Shown: positions 27,485-37,201, numbered from the stretch's first letter. The stretch is DNA of 64,000 nt from JBEDUK01 sp963781595 (GCA_963781595.1 CAWAGG010000006.1:2170001-2234000), one strand, 5' to 3'. Numbers and translations are program-made. The notes: generated by a model from the letters alone, not told the origin.

Positions 27485-30400
27485 ATGACGAGGGGCGCCG
27501 GGGCCGCGCGCGAGACGCCGACCGAGCGCAAGGTCGTCACGCTCGTGTTCGCCGATCTCACGGGTTACACGGCGCTTGCCGCCTCGCTGGATCCCGAGGA
27601 GGTGTACGCCTTCGTGCGGCCCGCGATGGACGACCTCCAGCGCACGGTCGAGGGCTTCGGCGGGACCGTGCCACAGGTCCTCGGCGACGGGTTCATGGCG
27701 ATCTTCGGCGTCCCGGTCGCCCACGAGGACGACGCGGAGCGGGGGGTTCGGGCGGCGCTCGCCGTGCGCGATCGCATCCGCGAGCTCAACGCCGGCAGGT
27801 CGGGGCCGCCGCTCCCCGAGGTGCACACGGGGGTGAACTCCGGCGAGGTGATGGTCGCTCCCGCCGACGAAGCGGCCGGGTTCTCCGTGGTCGGCGACGT
27901 CGTCAACACCGCATCACGGATGTCGGACCTCGCCAAACCGGGGATCGTGCTCGTCGAGGCAGGCACCGTGGCGCGGACGCGACACGCGATCCGGTACGGG
28001 AGGCGCCAGGAGCTCCGCGCGCAAGGCAAGCCAGATCCGATCGCCGCGTACGAGGCCCGGGAGGCGTTGAACCCGCTGCCGGCCGGTCGGCCGAGCCCTC
28101 GTGTCGAGTTCGCGTTCGTCGGCCGGGAGCGCGAACTCGAACGCCTGTCGTCCGAGTTGCGGTGGACGGTCGAGCACCGCCGTTCCCGGGTCCTGCTCAT
28201 CACCGGGGAGCCCGGCGCCGGGAAATCGCGGCTCGTCGAGGAGTTCTCCGAGCTCCGTCCGGAGGCGATCTCCATCGCCGGCCGGTGCGTCGCGTACGGC
28301 CAGCAGCAGCCCCTATCACCGATCGCGGTCCCGCTGAGTGAGCTCCTCGGGACGACCACGTGGTCGGCGTCGCGCCGCGCGCCCCCGACCGCCGCGATGA
28401 CGCGCTACGTCGCCGATCCGGAGCGCGCCCGGGAGATCGGTCGTGCCATGCGCTCGGTGGTGCGGGCGTCGGCCGACATGGGGATGCACTGGAACCCGGG
28501 CGCGGCGTTGGGGGCTGCCATCGACGACCTCCGAACGGTGATCGAGGGGCTGGCCTCCGCCGATCCGGTCGTCGTGACGATCGACGACCTTCAGTGGGCG
28601 GATCCGGAGTTGGTCGAACTGATCCGGGCCTGCGCGCGGCGGCCCTGGTCCGGCTCGATCCTGTTCCTCGGCCTGTCCCGCCCGGAGGCGCTGGACGGGA
28701 TCCGCGACGTGCCGACGCTCCGGCTGGCGGCCATGCCCGAGCGGCATCTGCGAGCGATCGCCGAGCGCGCGCTCCGACCGGGGATCGAGGCGAACGACCT
28801 CGAGCGCCTGGTGAGCCGCGCACGGGGGAACCCGCTGTTCCTCGAGGAGAGCCTGGCGATGCTCGTCGAGGCCGGCGCCATCGTCCGCGAGTCCGGTCGA
28901 TGGCGCATCGCGGAACCCGACGCCCTGGAACGGGTTCCACCGTCCATGCGGACCCTCATCGCAGCCCGTCTGGACGGCCTCCCCCCCGAGGAGAAGCGGA
29001 TGCTGCAGACCGCCAGCGTCTCGGGCGAGGTCACATGGGATCGCCTCCTGTCGAACCTCGCCGGCTCCGCCGGCGTTCGGTCCGCAGTCAGGGGGCTCGT
29101 CCACCGGGGATTGCTCCGTCGGCGGAGGCGCTCCGTCGTGCCCGGAGCCACGGAGCTCGCGTTCAAGCACGTCATCATCCGGGACGTCGCCTACGAGTCC
29201 CTGCCTCGCCGGGACCGAGCCGCGCTCCATCTGGCGGTCGCGACGTGGCTCCGGAGCCAGACCCGCCGTCGCCCGGAACCGGTCGCCGAGCTCGCCCATC
29301 ACTACGAGCAGGCGTGGCAGCTCTCGCGGACCCGGACCGGCGGCAGGGCGGACGAACGGGTCGGCCGCGAGGCGGTGCGGTACCTCGGCCGGTGGGCCGA
29401 CGACACGCTCCCGTTCCAGAGCCGCCTCGCCGAGGCCCTCTACGCGCGGGCGCTCGCGATCGGCGACCAGGTGCCGGGCGCCGTCGAACCCGCAACCGTG
29501 GCGCGGTTGCTGACCGGGCGGGCCGAGAGCCTGATCGACCTGGGCCGCCACGCGGCCGCTCGGGACTGCGCGGCCCGGGCCAGGTCGATGGCGATGCGCT
29601 CGGGCGAAGGGGAGCTGGCGGCTCGCTCGTTGCTGTCCCTGGGACGGATCGAATCCGACCTGGGCGAGCTGCGCCCGGCGCGACGGCACCTCTCCGAGGC
29701 CCTCTCCCGGCTCGAGATCCAGGGGGACCTCTCCGGCCAGGGCATGGCGCTCCACCGGCTGGCCGAGTCGTGGACCGAGGAGGACTACCCACGTTCGCTC
29801 GAGTACATGAGGATGGCGTACGAACGGTTCGCGCTCGCGGACGATCGCCCCGGGCGCGCGACGATCGTCCGTGACCTCGCGTACCTGCTGAGCACCGTCG
29901 GCGGCACGGAGTTCCGGACGTGGTTCCGGGAGGCGAGGCACCTCGTCGTCCGCGACGACGATCTCCGGGCCCGCGCCTCGCTGCTGCGGACGTGGGGGTA
30001 TTACTCGTACTACGCCGGCAAGCATGACGAGGCGATCCGGGCGATGCAGAAGGCGATGCCGCTCGCGGCCGACGCGGGGGACCGGTACGCGGAGGCGGAC
30101 GCGCTCGTGATCGAGGCGCTCGCTCGCTCGGTCCTGGGTTCACCGAGCGACGCCACCCTGCTGGCTCGCGACGCTGCGCGACTCGCCCGAGAGGTCGAGT
30201 CCGAGCGGATCGCGGCGATGAGCCTCGTCGCGGCGGCGCGCGCCGCCGTGCGTTCGGGCGAGCCGGCAAGGGCGACCCGGGAGCTCGGCAAGGCGCGGGC
30301 CCTCATGTCGAAGCCACACCCCCGCGCGGAGCTCCTGGAGGTGGAGTTCGCGGCGGCCGGGATGGCCCTCGACCGCGGGGATTGGCGCAGGGTCCGGCGG

Positions 30401-30967
30401 CCGACCGAGTGGGCCTCGTCGGCGGCACGAGCGGCCGGGTGGAGCCTGTTCGAACCGCTCGGCCCTCTCCTGGAGGGCAGGGCGGCGATCGCGGCCGGCC
30501 AGATCCACGCGGCGATCCCGGATCTGGAGACGGCCGTGCGCCTCGGGCGGGCCACGGGGGCGGACGGCACCCTCGCGGTGGCCGAAGCGTCGCTCCGGCA
30601 GGCGCGACTGTTGACCGGTGGACCTGAGCGGCCGCAGGGCCGGCGTGCGCACGCGGACGGCGAGGTGCTGGCGATCCGTGATGAGAACGAGGGCCTGCGT
30701 GCGCTGGGTCGGACCGACCCGGTCGCAGCGGCCGGCGCCTTCGCGGCCGCGGTCCGGAACTGGGAGGGCCTAGGCGTGACCGTTTGGTTGGCTCGGTCGC
30801 TCGCGCTGCTGGCGACGGCCCAGCGACAGGGTCGGGAGCCCGGCCGGGCGCGGTCGAGCCTCGCCCAGGCGCGACGCGTGCTCGACCGCCTGGGAACCCC
30901 GGAGGCGAACCGCGGTCCGATCCTGGCGCCGCACGTGGCGCCCCCGCGCTCGCGTCCCGGCGATTGA
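27485..30967 (+). CDS. Class III nucleotide cyclase with AAA-type ATPase and TPR-like region
   Basis: 1160 aa. Residues ~15-190 are a class III adenylate/guanylate cyclase domain: metal-binding Asp in LVFADLTGYT, the second Asp in VLGDGFMAIFGVP, and the transition-state Asn/Arg in VVGDVVNTASRMSD. Residues ~215-560 are an ATPase of the STAND/BREX-like 'AAA_16' kind, with Walker A GEPGAGKS, Walker B VVVTIDDLQWADP and RARGNPLFLEES. The rest, to the end, is a helical TPR-like array rich in Ala and Arg. Such proteins are common in actinobacteria and are thought to couple a signal read by the TPRs and ATPase to cAMP synthesis; the signal is unknown. Starts at ATG 27485. Confidence 0.85.
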   Translation: MTRGAGAARETPTERKVVTLVFADLTGYTALAASLDPEEVYAFVRPAMDDLQRTVEGFGGTVPQVLGDGFMAIFGVPVAHEDDAERGVRAALAVRDRIRELNAGRSGPPLPEVHTGVNSGEVMVAPADEAAGFSVVGDVVNTASRMSDLAKPGIVLVEAGTVARTRHAIRYGRRQELRAQGKPDPIAAYEAREALNPLPAGRPSPRVEFAFVGRERELERLSSELRWTVEHRRSRVLLITGEPGAGKSRLVEEFSELRPEAISIAGRCVAYGQQQPLSPIAVPLSELLGTTTWSASRRAPPTAAMTRYVADPERAREIGRAMRSVVRASADMGMHWNPGAALGAAIDDLRTVIEGLASADPVVVTIDDLQWADPELVELIRACARRPWSGSILFLGLSRPEALDGIRDVPTLRLAAMPERHLRAIAERALRPGIEANDLERLVSRARGNPLFLEESLAMLVEAGAIVRESGRWRIAEPDALERVPPSMRTLIAARLDGLPPEEKRMLQTASVSGEVTWDRLLSNLAGSAGVRSAVRGLVHRGLLRRRRRSVVPGATELAFKHVIIRDVAYESLPRRDRAALHLAVATWLRSQTRRRPEPVAELAHHYEQAWQLSRTRTGGRADERVGREAVRYLGRWADDTLPFQSRLAEALYARALAIGDQVPGAVEPATVARLLTGRAESLIDLGRHAAARDCAARARSMAMRSGEGELAARSLLSLGRIESDLGELRPARRHLSEALSRLEIQGDLSGQGMALHRLAESWTEEDYPRSLEYMRMAYERFALADDRPGRATIVRDLAYLLSTVGGTEFRTWFREARHLVVRDDDLRARASLLRTWGYYSYYAGKHDEAIRAMQKAMPLAADAGDRYAEADALVIEALARSVLGSPSDATLLARDAARLAREVESERIAAMSLVAAARAAVRSGEPARATRELGKARALMSKPHPRAELLEVEFAAAGMALDRGDWRRVRRPTEWASSAARAAGWSLFEPLGPLLEGRAAIAAGQIHAAIPDLETAVRLGRATGADGTLAVAEASLRQARLLTGGPERPQGRRAHADGEVLAIRDENEGLRALGRTDPVAAAGAFAAAVRNWEGLGVTVWLARSLALLATAQRQGREPGRARSSLAQARRVLDRLGTPEANRGPILAPHVAPPRSRPGD

Positions 30968-30984
30968 CGGGTTTCCGAGGGCGC

Positions 30985-31103
30985 CGATACACTCTTGCCT
31001 CCGGCGCACGCCCGGTTCTCCCAGCGTGTCCAGCCCCATCGGGGCTCGGCTCGTCGATCGGATGGCGGGGCATGAATCCAACGCCGGATGGATGAAGGGG
31101 TGG
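30985..31103 (+). promoter_or_regulatory. rpsA leader region
   Basis: The 136-bp gap ahead of rpsA contains a GATACACT box near 30988, then a short hairpin AGCCCC-ATC-GGGGCT near 31032, and AAGGGG just before the presumed ATG. If the box is the promoter, rpsA has a ~100-nt leader, unlike most genes here. S1 often controls its own translation through its leader; whether this one does is unknown. Confidence 0.3.
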
Positions 31104-32586
31104 ATGCACGATCGAAGCTGACGAGAGCACCGCGGTTCGCGACCTGACGCCCGAGGAACTGGTCGAGGCGATCGAGGCGAGCCTGAAGAGCTTCAACGAC
31201 GGGGATCTGGTGGAGGGGGTCGTCGTCAAGGTGGACCGCGACGAGGTCCTCCTGGACATCGGCTACAAGTCCGAGGGCGTGATCCCGGCGAAGGAGCTGT
31301 CGATCCGTCACGACGTCGATCCCGGGGAGGTCGTGCACGTCGGCGACCACATCGAGGCGCTCGTCCTGCAGACCGAAGACAAGGAAGGCCGCCTGATCCT
31401 GTCGAAGAAACGGGCGCAGTACGAGCGCGCCTGGACCCGGATCGAAGAGGTGATGCGGTCGGGGCAGACGATCAAGGGTCCCGTGATCGAGGTCGTCAAG
31501 GGCGGGCTGATCCTCGACATCGGCCTGCGCGGGTTCCTCCCGGCGTCGCTCGTCGAGCTGCGGCGGGTCCGCGACCTCCACCCGTACGTCGGCCAAGAGC
31601 TCGAGTGCAAGATCATCGAACTGGACCGGAACCGGAACAACGTGGTGCTGTCGCGCCGGGCGTTCCTGGAGGAGTCGATGAGCGAGGGCCGCAAGGCGTT
31701 CCTGCAGTCCCTGAAGAAGGGCGAACGCCGGAAGGGTTCGGTCTCCTCGATCGTGAACTTCGGAGTGTTCGTCGACCTCGGCGGCGGCGTCGACGGGCTC
31801 GTCCACGTGAGCGAGCTGTCGTGGAAACACGTCGACCACCCGAGCGAGGTCGTGCAGGTCGGCCAGGAGGTCGAGGTCGAGGTCCTCGACGTCGACCTCG
31901 ACCGCGAGCGCGTCTCGCTGTCGTTGAAGGCCACGCAGGAAGACCCATGGCGCGAGTTCGAACGCAAGTACCAGGCGGGCGAGGTGATCCCCGGCGTCGT
32001 GACGAAGCTCGTGCCGTTCGGCGCGTTCGTCCGCGTCGGTGAGGGGATCGAAGGCCTGGTGCACATCTCCGAGTTGGCCGATCAGCACGTCGAATCACCC
32101 GAGCAGGTCGTGTCGGTCGGCCAGCAGGTACGGGTCAAGGTCGTGGATGTGGACGTCCCGCGTCGACGGATCAGCCTGTCGATCAAGCGCGTGAGCGATC
32201 TGGAGGCGGGGCTCGTCGTCGAGCCCGAGATCGAAGCCGAGATCGCGCCCGAGGAGGGTCTCGCGGCGGACGACTCGGTCGCCGGGGCGCCCGACGTCGT
32301 CGAGATCGTGGAGGACGCCGATGTCACAGACGTCGGCGGGTCCGCCGTCCCCGCCGAGGCCATGACGGCCCAGACGCCCGAAGCCGAGGCGGCCGAACCC
32401 CCTCCGCTCGCAGCCGTGGCGGTCGAGACCGAGGCCCCGGTGGAGGAGCTCGAGCCCGTGGCAGCGCCGGCCGAGCCGGCCGCCAGCGCCGCGGGGGCGG
32501 AAGCTCCGGACGCCGAGGGCGACGAGGACATCTCCCTCGAGGCGATCCTCGAAGACCTGCGGCGCCGCGAGGGCCGTTCGGACTGA
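31104..32586 (+). CDS. rpsA: 30S ribosomal protein S1, N-terminus disturbed by an apparent 1-nt insertion
   Basis: About 493 aa with four S1 RNA-binding domains: FNDGDLVEGVVVKVDRDEVLLDIGYKSEGVIP, then KGGLILDIGLRGFLPASLVE, VSSIVNFGVFVDLGGGVDGLVHVSELSWKH, and VTKLVPFGAFVRVGEGIEGLVHISEL. An acidic Ala/Glu/Pro tail of ~120 residues ends in EAILEDLRRREG. The frame stays open up to a stop at 31093, but its first standard start codon is the GTG at 31210, inside domain 1. The normal 30-residue lead is encoded just upstream from ATC 31111. ATG 31104, behind AAGGGG, would be in frame if one base were removed near 31108-31111. I take that as the true start. Confidence 0.88.
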
Positions 32587-32634
32587 CGTTCGCCGTTCCG
32601 CGTCGGAGCCCTGAGCCCGGGCCGGTTCCGCAGG

Positions 32635-32640
32635 TAGCAT
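32635..32640 (+). promoter_or_regulatory. -10 box of coaE (leaderless pattern)
   Basis: TAGCAT ends 6 nt before the coaE ATG and no ribosome site lies between. A start point at or within a base or two of the ATG is expected. Confidence 0.4.
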
Positions 32641-32646
32641 CCGCGC

Positions 32647-33246
32647 ATGCTGCTGGTGGCCCTGACGGGCGGGATCGGGTCGGGCAAGTCGACCGTCGCG
32701 CGCATGCTCGCGGACCGGGGCGCCGTCGTGATCCATGCCGATGCGCTCGCGCGCCGTGCGGTGCGATCCGGTTCCGCCGGGATGGTAAAGGTGCTTGACC
32801 GATTCGGTCCAGGCGTCCGTGCGTCGGACGGTTCGATAGACCGACAGGCGCTCGCCGAGGTGGTGTTCGCCGATGACGCGGCTCGGCGCGACCTGGAGGC
32901 CATCGTTCACCCCGAGGTCGCCAGGCTCCTCATCGAGGAGCTCGAACGCCACCGGGGGAGCGACGCGATCGTGGTCTACGAGATCCCGTTGCTCGTGGAG
33001 ACCGGCGCCGCTCCGGGGTTCGACGTCGTCGTGGCCGTCTCCGCGGACGAGGCGGCCAGGAGCGCCCGGCTCGCCGCCGACCGGGGTATGGCCGAGGAGG
33101 ACGCGCGGACCCGGATGCGCGCGCAGGCAACGGACGAAGAGCGCGAAGCGATCGCGGACGTGGTGATCCGCAACGACGCGGGCCTCGAGGATCTGGAGCG
33201 CGGGGTCGATGACGTTTGGCGCGACCTCCGCGCCCGCGCGTCCTGA
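32647..33246 (+). CDS. coaE: Dephospho-CoA kinase
   Basis: A 199-aa P-loop kinase that phosphorylates the 3'-OH of dephospho-CoA, the last step of CoA synthesis. Walker A GGIGSGKST is near the N-terminus. HADALARRAV contains the catalytic Asp of the DADxIAR motif in the form HADALAR. VVYEIPLLVETG fits the family's (D)xPLLFE motif. The R-A-QATDEEREAIADVVIRNDA lid region is also typical. It lies directly after rpsA, as in other actinobacteria. In mycobacteria CoaE has an extra C-terminal domain; this one is the short form. Confidence 0.93.
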   Translation: MLLVALTGGIGSGKSTVARMLADRGAVVIHADALARRAVRSGSAGMVKVLDRFGPGVRASDGSIDRQALAEVVFADDAARRDLEAIVHPEVARLLIEELERHRGSDAIVVYEIPLLVETGAAPGFDVVVAVSADEAARSARLAADRGMAEEDARTRMRAQATDEEREAIADVVIRNDAGLEDLERGVDDVWRDLRARAS

Positions 33247-33313
33247 CCACGCACCCGCGGTTCCCTGGTCGCCGGACCACCTTCGCGCCGGTCGGCCGCT
33301 ATCCTCGTCGGCC

Positions 33314-34048
33314 GTGACGTACCGGGCGGTGTTCTTCGATGCCGGTGAGACGATCGTCCACCCGCACCCGTCGTTCCCCGAGCTCCTCGTGGCCGTCCTG
33401 TCGGAGGAGGGGTTCACGGTAGATCCGATCGAGGTCCGCGAGGGCGTGTCCCTCGTCGCCGAGCACTTCGCCCGCGCCTCCGACGACCGCGTGCTGTGGA
33501 CGACCTCGCCGCACGCCTCGAGGGCCTTCTGGCTCGGCGTGTACCGCGAGTTCCTCGGACGCCTCCGGCTGCCCGATGACGGAGGTCTTCCCGACCGTCT
33601 CTACGGAGCGTTCACCGATCTGTCGAACTACCGGCTCTTCGACGACGTCCTGCCCGCGTTCCGTGCGCTGCGGGACGCGAACCTGGTGCTCGGCGTGATC
33701 TCGAACTTCGAGGAGTGGCTCGAACGGCTCCTCGACGAGCTCGGCGTCGCGGACCTGTTCGAGGTCCAGGTGATCTCCGGGATCGAGGGCGTCGAGAAGC
33801 CAGACCCCGCGATCTTCGAGCTGGCGCTCGAACGCGTCGGGCTGCCGGCGAGCGCTAGCGTCTACGTCGGTGACAGCCCGGCCTTCGACACGGATCCGGC
33901 GGAGGCGCTCGGGATGCTCGGCGTGCTGATCGATCGGCGGGGGCGGTTCCCCGATCACCGGGGGCCCGGGATCCGGATCACGTCGCTGTCCGAGCTGCCG
34001 GCCGCGATCGGGCTCAGCCCGGCGAGCGCCGCGACGGGCCGGGTCTGA
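33314..34048 (+). CDS. HAD-superfamily hydrolase
   Basis: A 244-aa HAD with a helical cap. The nucleophile Asp is in VFFDAGETIVHPHPSF. The second motif Asp of DxD is replaced by Gly, as in dehalogenase-like and HDHD3-like members. Motif II is GVISNF, motif III Lys is in GVEKPDPAIFELAL, and motif IV is VYVGDSPAFDTDPAEALG. The GTG at 33314 gives the exact family N-terminus and has a TATCCT box 8 nt before it, suggesting a leaderless start. Substrate unknown. It ends 2 nt before the DUF2203 gene. Confidence 0.88.
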   Translation: MTYRAVFFDAGETIVHPHPSFPELLVAVLSEEGFTVDPIEVREGVSLVAEHFARASDDRVLWTTSPHASRAFWLGVYREFLGRLRLPDDGGLPDRLYGAFTDLSNYRLFDDVLPAFRALRDANLVLGVISNFEEWLERLLDELGVADLFEVQVISGIEGVEKPDPAIFELALERVGLPASASVYVGDSPAFDTDPAEALGMLGVLIDRRGRFPDHRGPGIRITSLSELPAAIGLSPASAATGRV

Positions 34049-34050
34049 AG

Positions 34051-34425
34051 ATGGCCCGCGGGACGAAGCGCTACACGGCCGAGGAGGCGACCGCGCTGTT
34101 GCCCGAGCTGATCCCGGCGCTGGAGCGGATGAGGGTGGCACGGCAGCTGGTCCTCTCGCGCAGCGAGCTGATCCGCGCGAACGCGCCGTCGAACGGCGGC
34201 GGCGAGCCGGGCGCCGAGTACTGGCAGGCGCTCGCGACGCTCCGCAGCGAGGTCCAGGCGCTCGCCGAACGCGACATCCTCCTGCGCGATCCCGAGCTCG
34301 GGCTCCTGGACTTCCCCGCGCGGATCGACGGTCGCGACGTCTTCCTGTGCTGGCGACTGGGCGAGGACCGGGTCGCGTTCTGGCACGGCCCCGAGACCGG
34401 GTTCTCGGGCCGCAGGCCGGTGTGA
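34051..34425 (+). CDS. DUF2203 family protein
   Basis: A 124-aa protein of unknown function. It has YTAEEATALLPEL at the N-terminus, a helical middle, and the family's conserved end DFPARIDGRDVFLCWRLGEDRVAFWHGPETGFSGRRPV. It begins 2 nt after the HAD hydrolase, so the two are likely one transcript. The conserved Cys-Trp, Glu and His residues in the C-terminal strand region look like a binding or active site but no activity is known to me. Confidence 0.82.
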   Translation: MARGTKRYTAEEATALLPELIPALERMRVARQLVLSRSELIRANAPSNGGGEPGAEYWQALATLRSEVQALAERDILLRDPELGLLDFPARIDGRDVFLCWRLGEDRVAFWHGPETGFSGRRPV

Positions 34426-34458
34426 GCCGGGTCGCCCCTGGATAGACTCACCGACGGC

Positions 34459-35370
34459 ATGGGCGGCGCTGCGATCGAGGTCCGAGGGCTCGTCAAGCGC
34501 TACGAGGACGTCGAGGCCGTCAAGGGGATCGACCTGTCGATCGAGGAGGGCGAGGTCTTCGCGCTCCTCGGGCCGAACGGCGCCGGCAAGACGACCACGG
34601 TCGAGATCCTCGAGGGCTTCCGGGATCGAACCTCAGGCGAGGTCACGGTCCTCGGGCAGGATCCGTCCCAGCGCGATCGGTCGCTCCGTTCCGAGGTCGG
34701 GATCGTCCTGCAGTCGACCGGCGTCGACCCCTACCTGACGGTGGCCGAGACCGTCGAGCTCTACCGGGGGTACTACCCGCACCCGCGCGCGCTCGGCGAG
34801 GTGATCGCGCTCGTCGGGCTCGAGGAGAAGCGCGACGCCCGGGTGAACAAGCTCTCCGGGGGTCAGCAGCGGCGACTGGACGTCGCGATCGCGCTGGCCG
34901 GCGACCCGACCCTGCTGTTCCTCGACGAACCGACGACCGGATTCGACCCGAGCGCTCGTCGCAACGCGTGGGAGATCGTCAAGGACCTCGCGGCGATGGG
35001 CAAGACGGTCCTGCTCACGACGCACTTCATGGACGAGGCGCAGTACCTGGCGAACCGCGTCGCCGTGATGGCGAACGGACGGATCGTCGCCGAGGGGCCC
35101 CCGAGCACGCTGGGGGGACGCACGACGGCCGCGACGATCGTTTCGTTCCGGGTCGCCGACGGCAGGCCTGTCGACCTGCCCGACTTCGGCCAGACGAACG
35201 GGTCGGACGGGACGCTCACGGTGACCACCGAGGAACCGACGCGCCTGTTGCACGACCTCACCGGCTGGGCGCTCGAGCGGGATGTGCGCTTCGAGCTGCT
35301 CGAAGCGCACAAGCCGTCCCTCGAGGACATCTACCTCGAGCTGACCGGCGGCGAACAGGGGGAGTCGTGA
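34459..35370 (+). CDS. ABC-2 type exporter ATPase
   Basis: A 303-aa ATP-binding subunit of the DrrA/CcmA type. Walker A is GPNGAGKTTT, the signature is KLSGGQQRRLDVAIALAG, Walker B is LLFLDEPTTGFDPSAR, and the switch His is in LLTTHFMDEAQYL. A ~90-residue C-terminal region after the nucleotide domain ends in PSLEDIYLELTGGE, standard for drug or lipid exporters. TAGACT lies 10 nt before the ATG. The GTGA overlap with the next gene marks a two-gene operon. Cargo unknown. Confidence 0.92.
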   Translation: MGGAAIEVRGLVKRYEDVEAVKGIDLSIEEGEVFALLGPNGAGKTTTVEILEGFRDRTSGEVTVLGQDPSQRDRSLRSEVGIVLQSTGVDPYLTVAETVELYRGYYPHPRALGEVIALVGLEEKRDARVNKLSGGQQRRLDVAIALAGDPTLLFLDEPTTGFDPSARRNAWEIVKDLAAMGKTVLLTTHFMDEAQYLANRVAVMANGRIVAEGPPSTLGGRTTAATIVSFRVADGRPVDLPDFGQTNGSDGTLTVTTEEPTRLLHDLTGWALERDVRFELLEAHKPSLEDIYLELTGGEQGES

Positions 35371-36134
35371 GCACGCTCGCCTTGACCGCCCGGCAGGTCC
35401 GGTTCACGAACAAGGCGTTCTGGCGGAACCCGGCCTCGGCGTTCTTCACGTTCGCGTTCCCGCTGATGTTCCTGGTGATCTTCACGTCGCTCCTCGGGAA
35501 CAACACGGTGACGATCGGGGGGAAGGCGATCAAGACGTCCACGTACTACGTCGCCGGCATGGCGGCCTTCGCGGCGATCACGGCGTGCTACACGAACATC
35601 GCGATCAGCGTGACGTTCCAGCGGGACTCCGGCGTCCTGAAGCGAACCCGAGGAACGCCCTTGCCTGGCTGGGCGTACCTCCTGGCGCGCGTCGTGCACG
35701 CGGTGCTGATGGCGATCCTGCTGGTCGCGATCTGCGCGGTGTTCGGCAAGGTCGCGTACGGGGCGACGATCCCGACCGGCGCCACGCTGGTGAACTTCCT
35801 CATCATGCTGATCGTCGGCGCCGCGAGCTTCTGCGCGCTGGGCCTCGCCGTGACGGCCATCATCCCGAACGCCGACTCGTCGCCCGCGATCGTGAACGCG
35901 ACCATCCTGCCGTTGCTGTTCCTCTCGGGGATCTTCATCACGATCGGCGACGACGCACCGGCGTGGATCAGGTGGACCGGGAAGGTGTTCCCGGTGCGGC
36001 ACTTCGCGGAGGGGATGGGCGCGGGGTTCCTGGGGACGCCGTTCCATTGGAACGACGTGCTCGTGGTGGCGTTGTGGGGGCTCGCCGGGCTGCTCCTGGC
36101 GGCTCGGTACTTCTCCTGGGAACCGCGCAGGTAG
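35367..36134 (+). CDS. ABC-2 type exporter permease
   Basis: A 255-aa membrane protein with six segments and the ABC-2 membrane pattern: a cytoplasmic amphipathic lead KAFWRNPASAFFTFAFPLMFLVIF, then FQRDSGVLKRTRGTPLPGWAYLLARVV, and the LPLLFLSGIFITIGDDAPAWIRWTGKVFPVRHFAEGM re-entrant end. GTG 35367 overlaps the ATPase stop. It pairs with that ATPase to export an unknown substrate, possibly an antibiotic-like or lipid molecule. Confidence 0.9.
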   Translation: MSTLALTARQVRFTNKAFWRNPASAFFTFAFPLMFLVIFTSLLGNNTVTIGGKAIKTSTYYVAGMAAFAAITACYTNIAISVTFQRDSGVLKRTRGTPLPGWAYLLARVVHAVLMAILLVAICAVFGKVAYGATIPTGATLVNFLIMLIVGAASFCALGLAVTAIIPNADSSPAIVNATILPLLFLSGIFITIGDDAPAWIRWTGKVFPVRHFAEGMGAGFLGTPFHWNDVLVVALWGLAGLLLAARYFSWEPRR

Positions 36135-36265
36135 GGTCCGCCAAGCCGGGCGGTTTCCGAACGGCGAACGGGCCATGGTAGGCTCCGGTACCGCCGTGGC
36201 GGCCCAGGTCGCCCGGCTCCGGGGATGAGGGGTCTGGCCTTCCAGATGAGGCGAAGGGGAGCGGG

Positions 36266-37150
36266 ATGACGAACATGCCCACGCGATTCCTGGCGATCGG
36301 CGCGGCACTGTCGATGCTGATCCTCGCGGCCTGTAGTTCGTCGAACGAGACATCGTCGACGACCCAGCCGCCCACGACGAGCACCGGGACGGCCACCGCC
36401 TCCGGCGCAACGAACCCGTGCCCGAACCCGCCGACGAACACGGCCGGTGTGCTCCTGGTCGGCGCCGAGTTCCCCGCGCCGCCATTCGAGATCCCGCCGC
36501 TGTCGAACCCGACCGGGTTCGAGGTCGATCTGGTCAACGAGATCGCGAAGCGGCTCGAGATCCCGACGGTGAAGTGGGAGAACTTCCCGTTCACCCGCGC
36601 GGTCACGGTCGGTCTGGTGCCACCGTTCGACCTGGACATCAACGAGATCACGATCACCGACGAGCGCGCGCAGGTGGTCGACTTCAGCGATCCCTATTTC
36701 GACGCGAACCAGGGCCTGATGGTCCGCAACGACACGCCGATCGCGAGCGCGACGACGCTCGACGAGTTGAAGCAGTACCAATTGGGGAGCCAAGCGAGCA
36801 CGACGGGTCTCGCCTACATCAAGGACACGATCGAGCCGGACAAGGCGCCGCTCGAGTTCGACACGATCACGACCGCCGCGAACGCGCTGGTCCTGGCCAA
36901 GTCCATGGACGGGTTCGTGATGGACGTTCCCATCGTGATCGGGCTGACGAAGGAACCGCAGTACGCAGGCACGTCCGTGATCGGGCAGTTCATCACGAAC
37001 GAGAAGTACGGGATCCTCTTCAAGAAGGGCAACCCGCTCGTCTCGTGCGTGAACCAGGTGCTCGCCCAGCTGACGGCCGACGGATCGCTCGACGCGATGA
37101 AGGAGCAGTGGTTCCCGGGGATCACCGAGGTGCCGACGATCTCGGGCTAG
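36266..37150 (+). CDS. Polar amino-acid ABC transporter substrate-binding lipoprotein (second system)
   Basis: A 294-aa family 3 solute-binding protein. The signal peptide FLAIGAALSMLILAAC ends in lipobox LAAC, Cys at residue 23, followed by a Ser/Thr linker. Body motifs: LLVGAEFPAPPFEIPP, GFEVDLVNEIAKRLEI, DLDINEITITDERAQVVDFSDPYF (ligand-site Arg and the family's DFSDPY) and YGILFKKGNPL. It has GGGGAG before the ATG and a TAGGCT box near 36179. It differs clearly from the SBP at 18.1 kb, so the two systems are not a recent duplication. Confidence 0.9.
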   Translation: MTNMPTRFLAIGAALSMLILAACSSSNETSSTTQPPTTSTGTATASGATNPCPNPPTNTAGVLLVGAEFPAPPFEIPPLSNPTGFEVDLVNEIAKRLEIPTVKWENFPFTRAVTVGLVPPFDLDINEITITDERAQVVDFSDPYFDANQGLMVRNDTPIASATTLDELKQYQLGSQASTTGLAYIKDTIEPDKAPLEFDTITTAANALVLAKSMDGFVMDVPIVIGLTKEPQYAGTSVIGQFITNEKYGILFKKGNPLVSCVNQVLAQLTADGSLDAMKEQWFPGITEVPTISG

Positions 37151-37201
37151 CCCCCCGACGCGGGCCGCCAGGCGGATCGGTGATCGGGCGGTGAACGGGT
37201 C

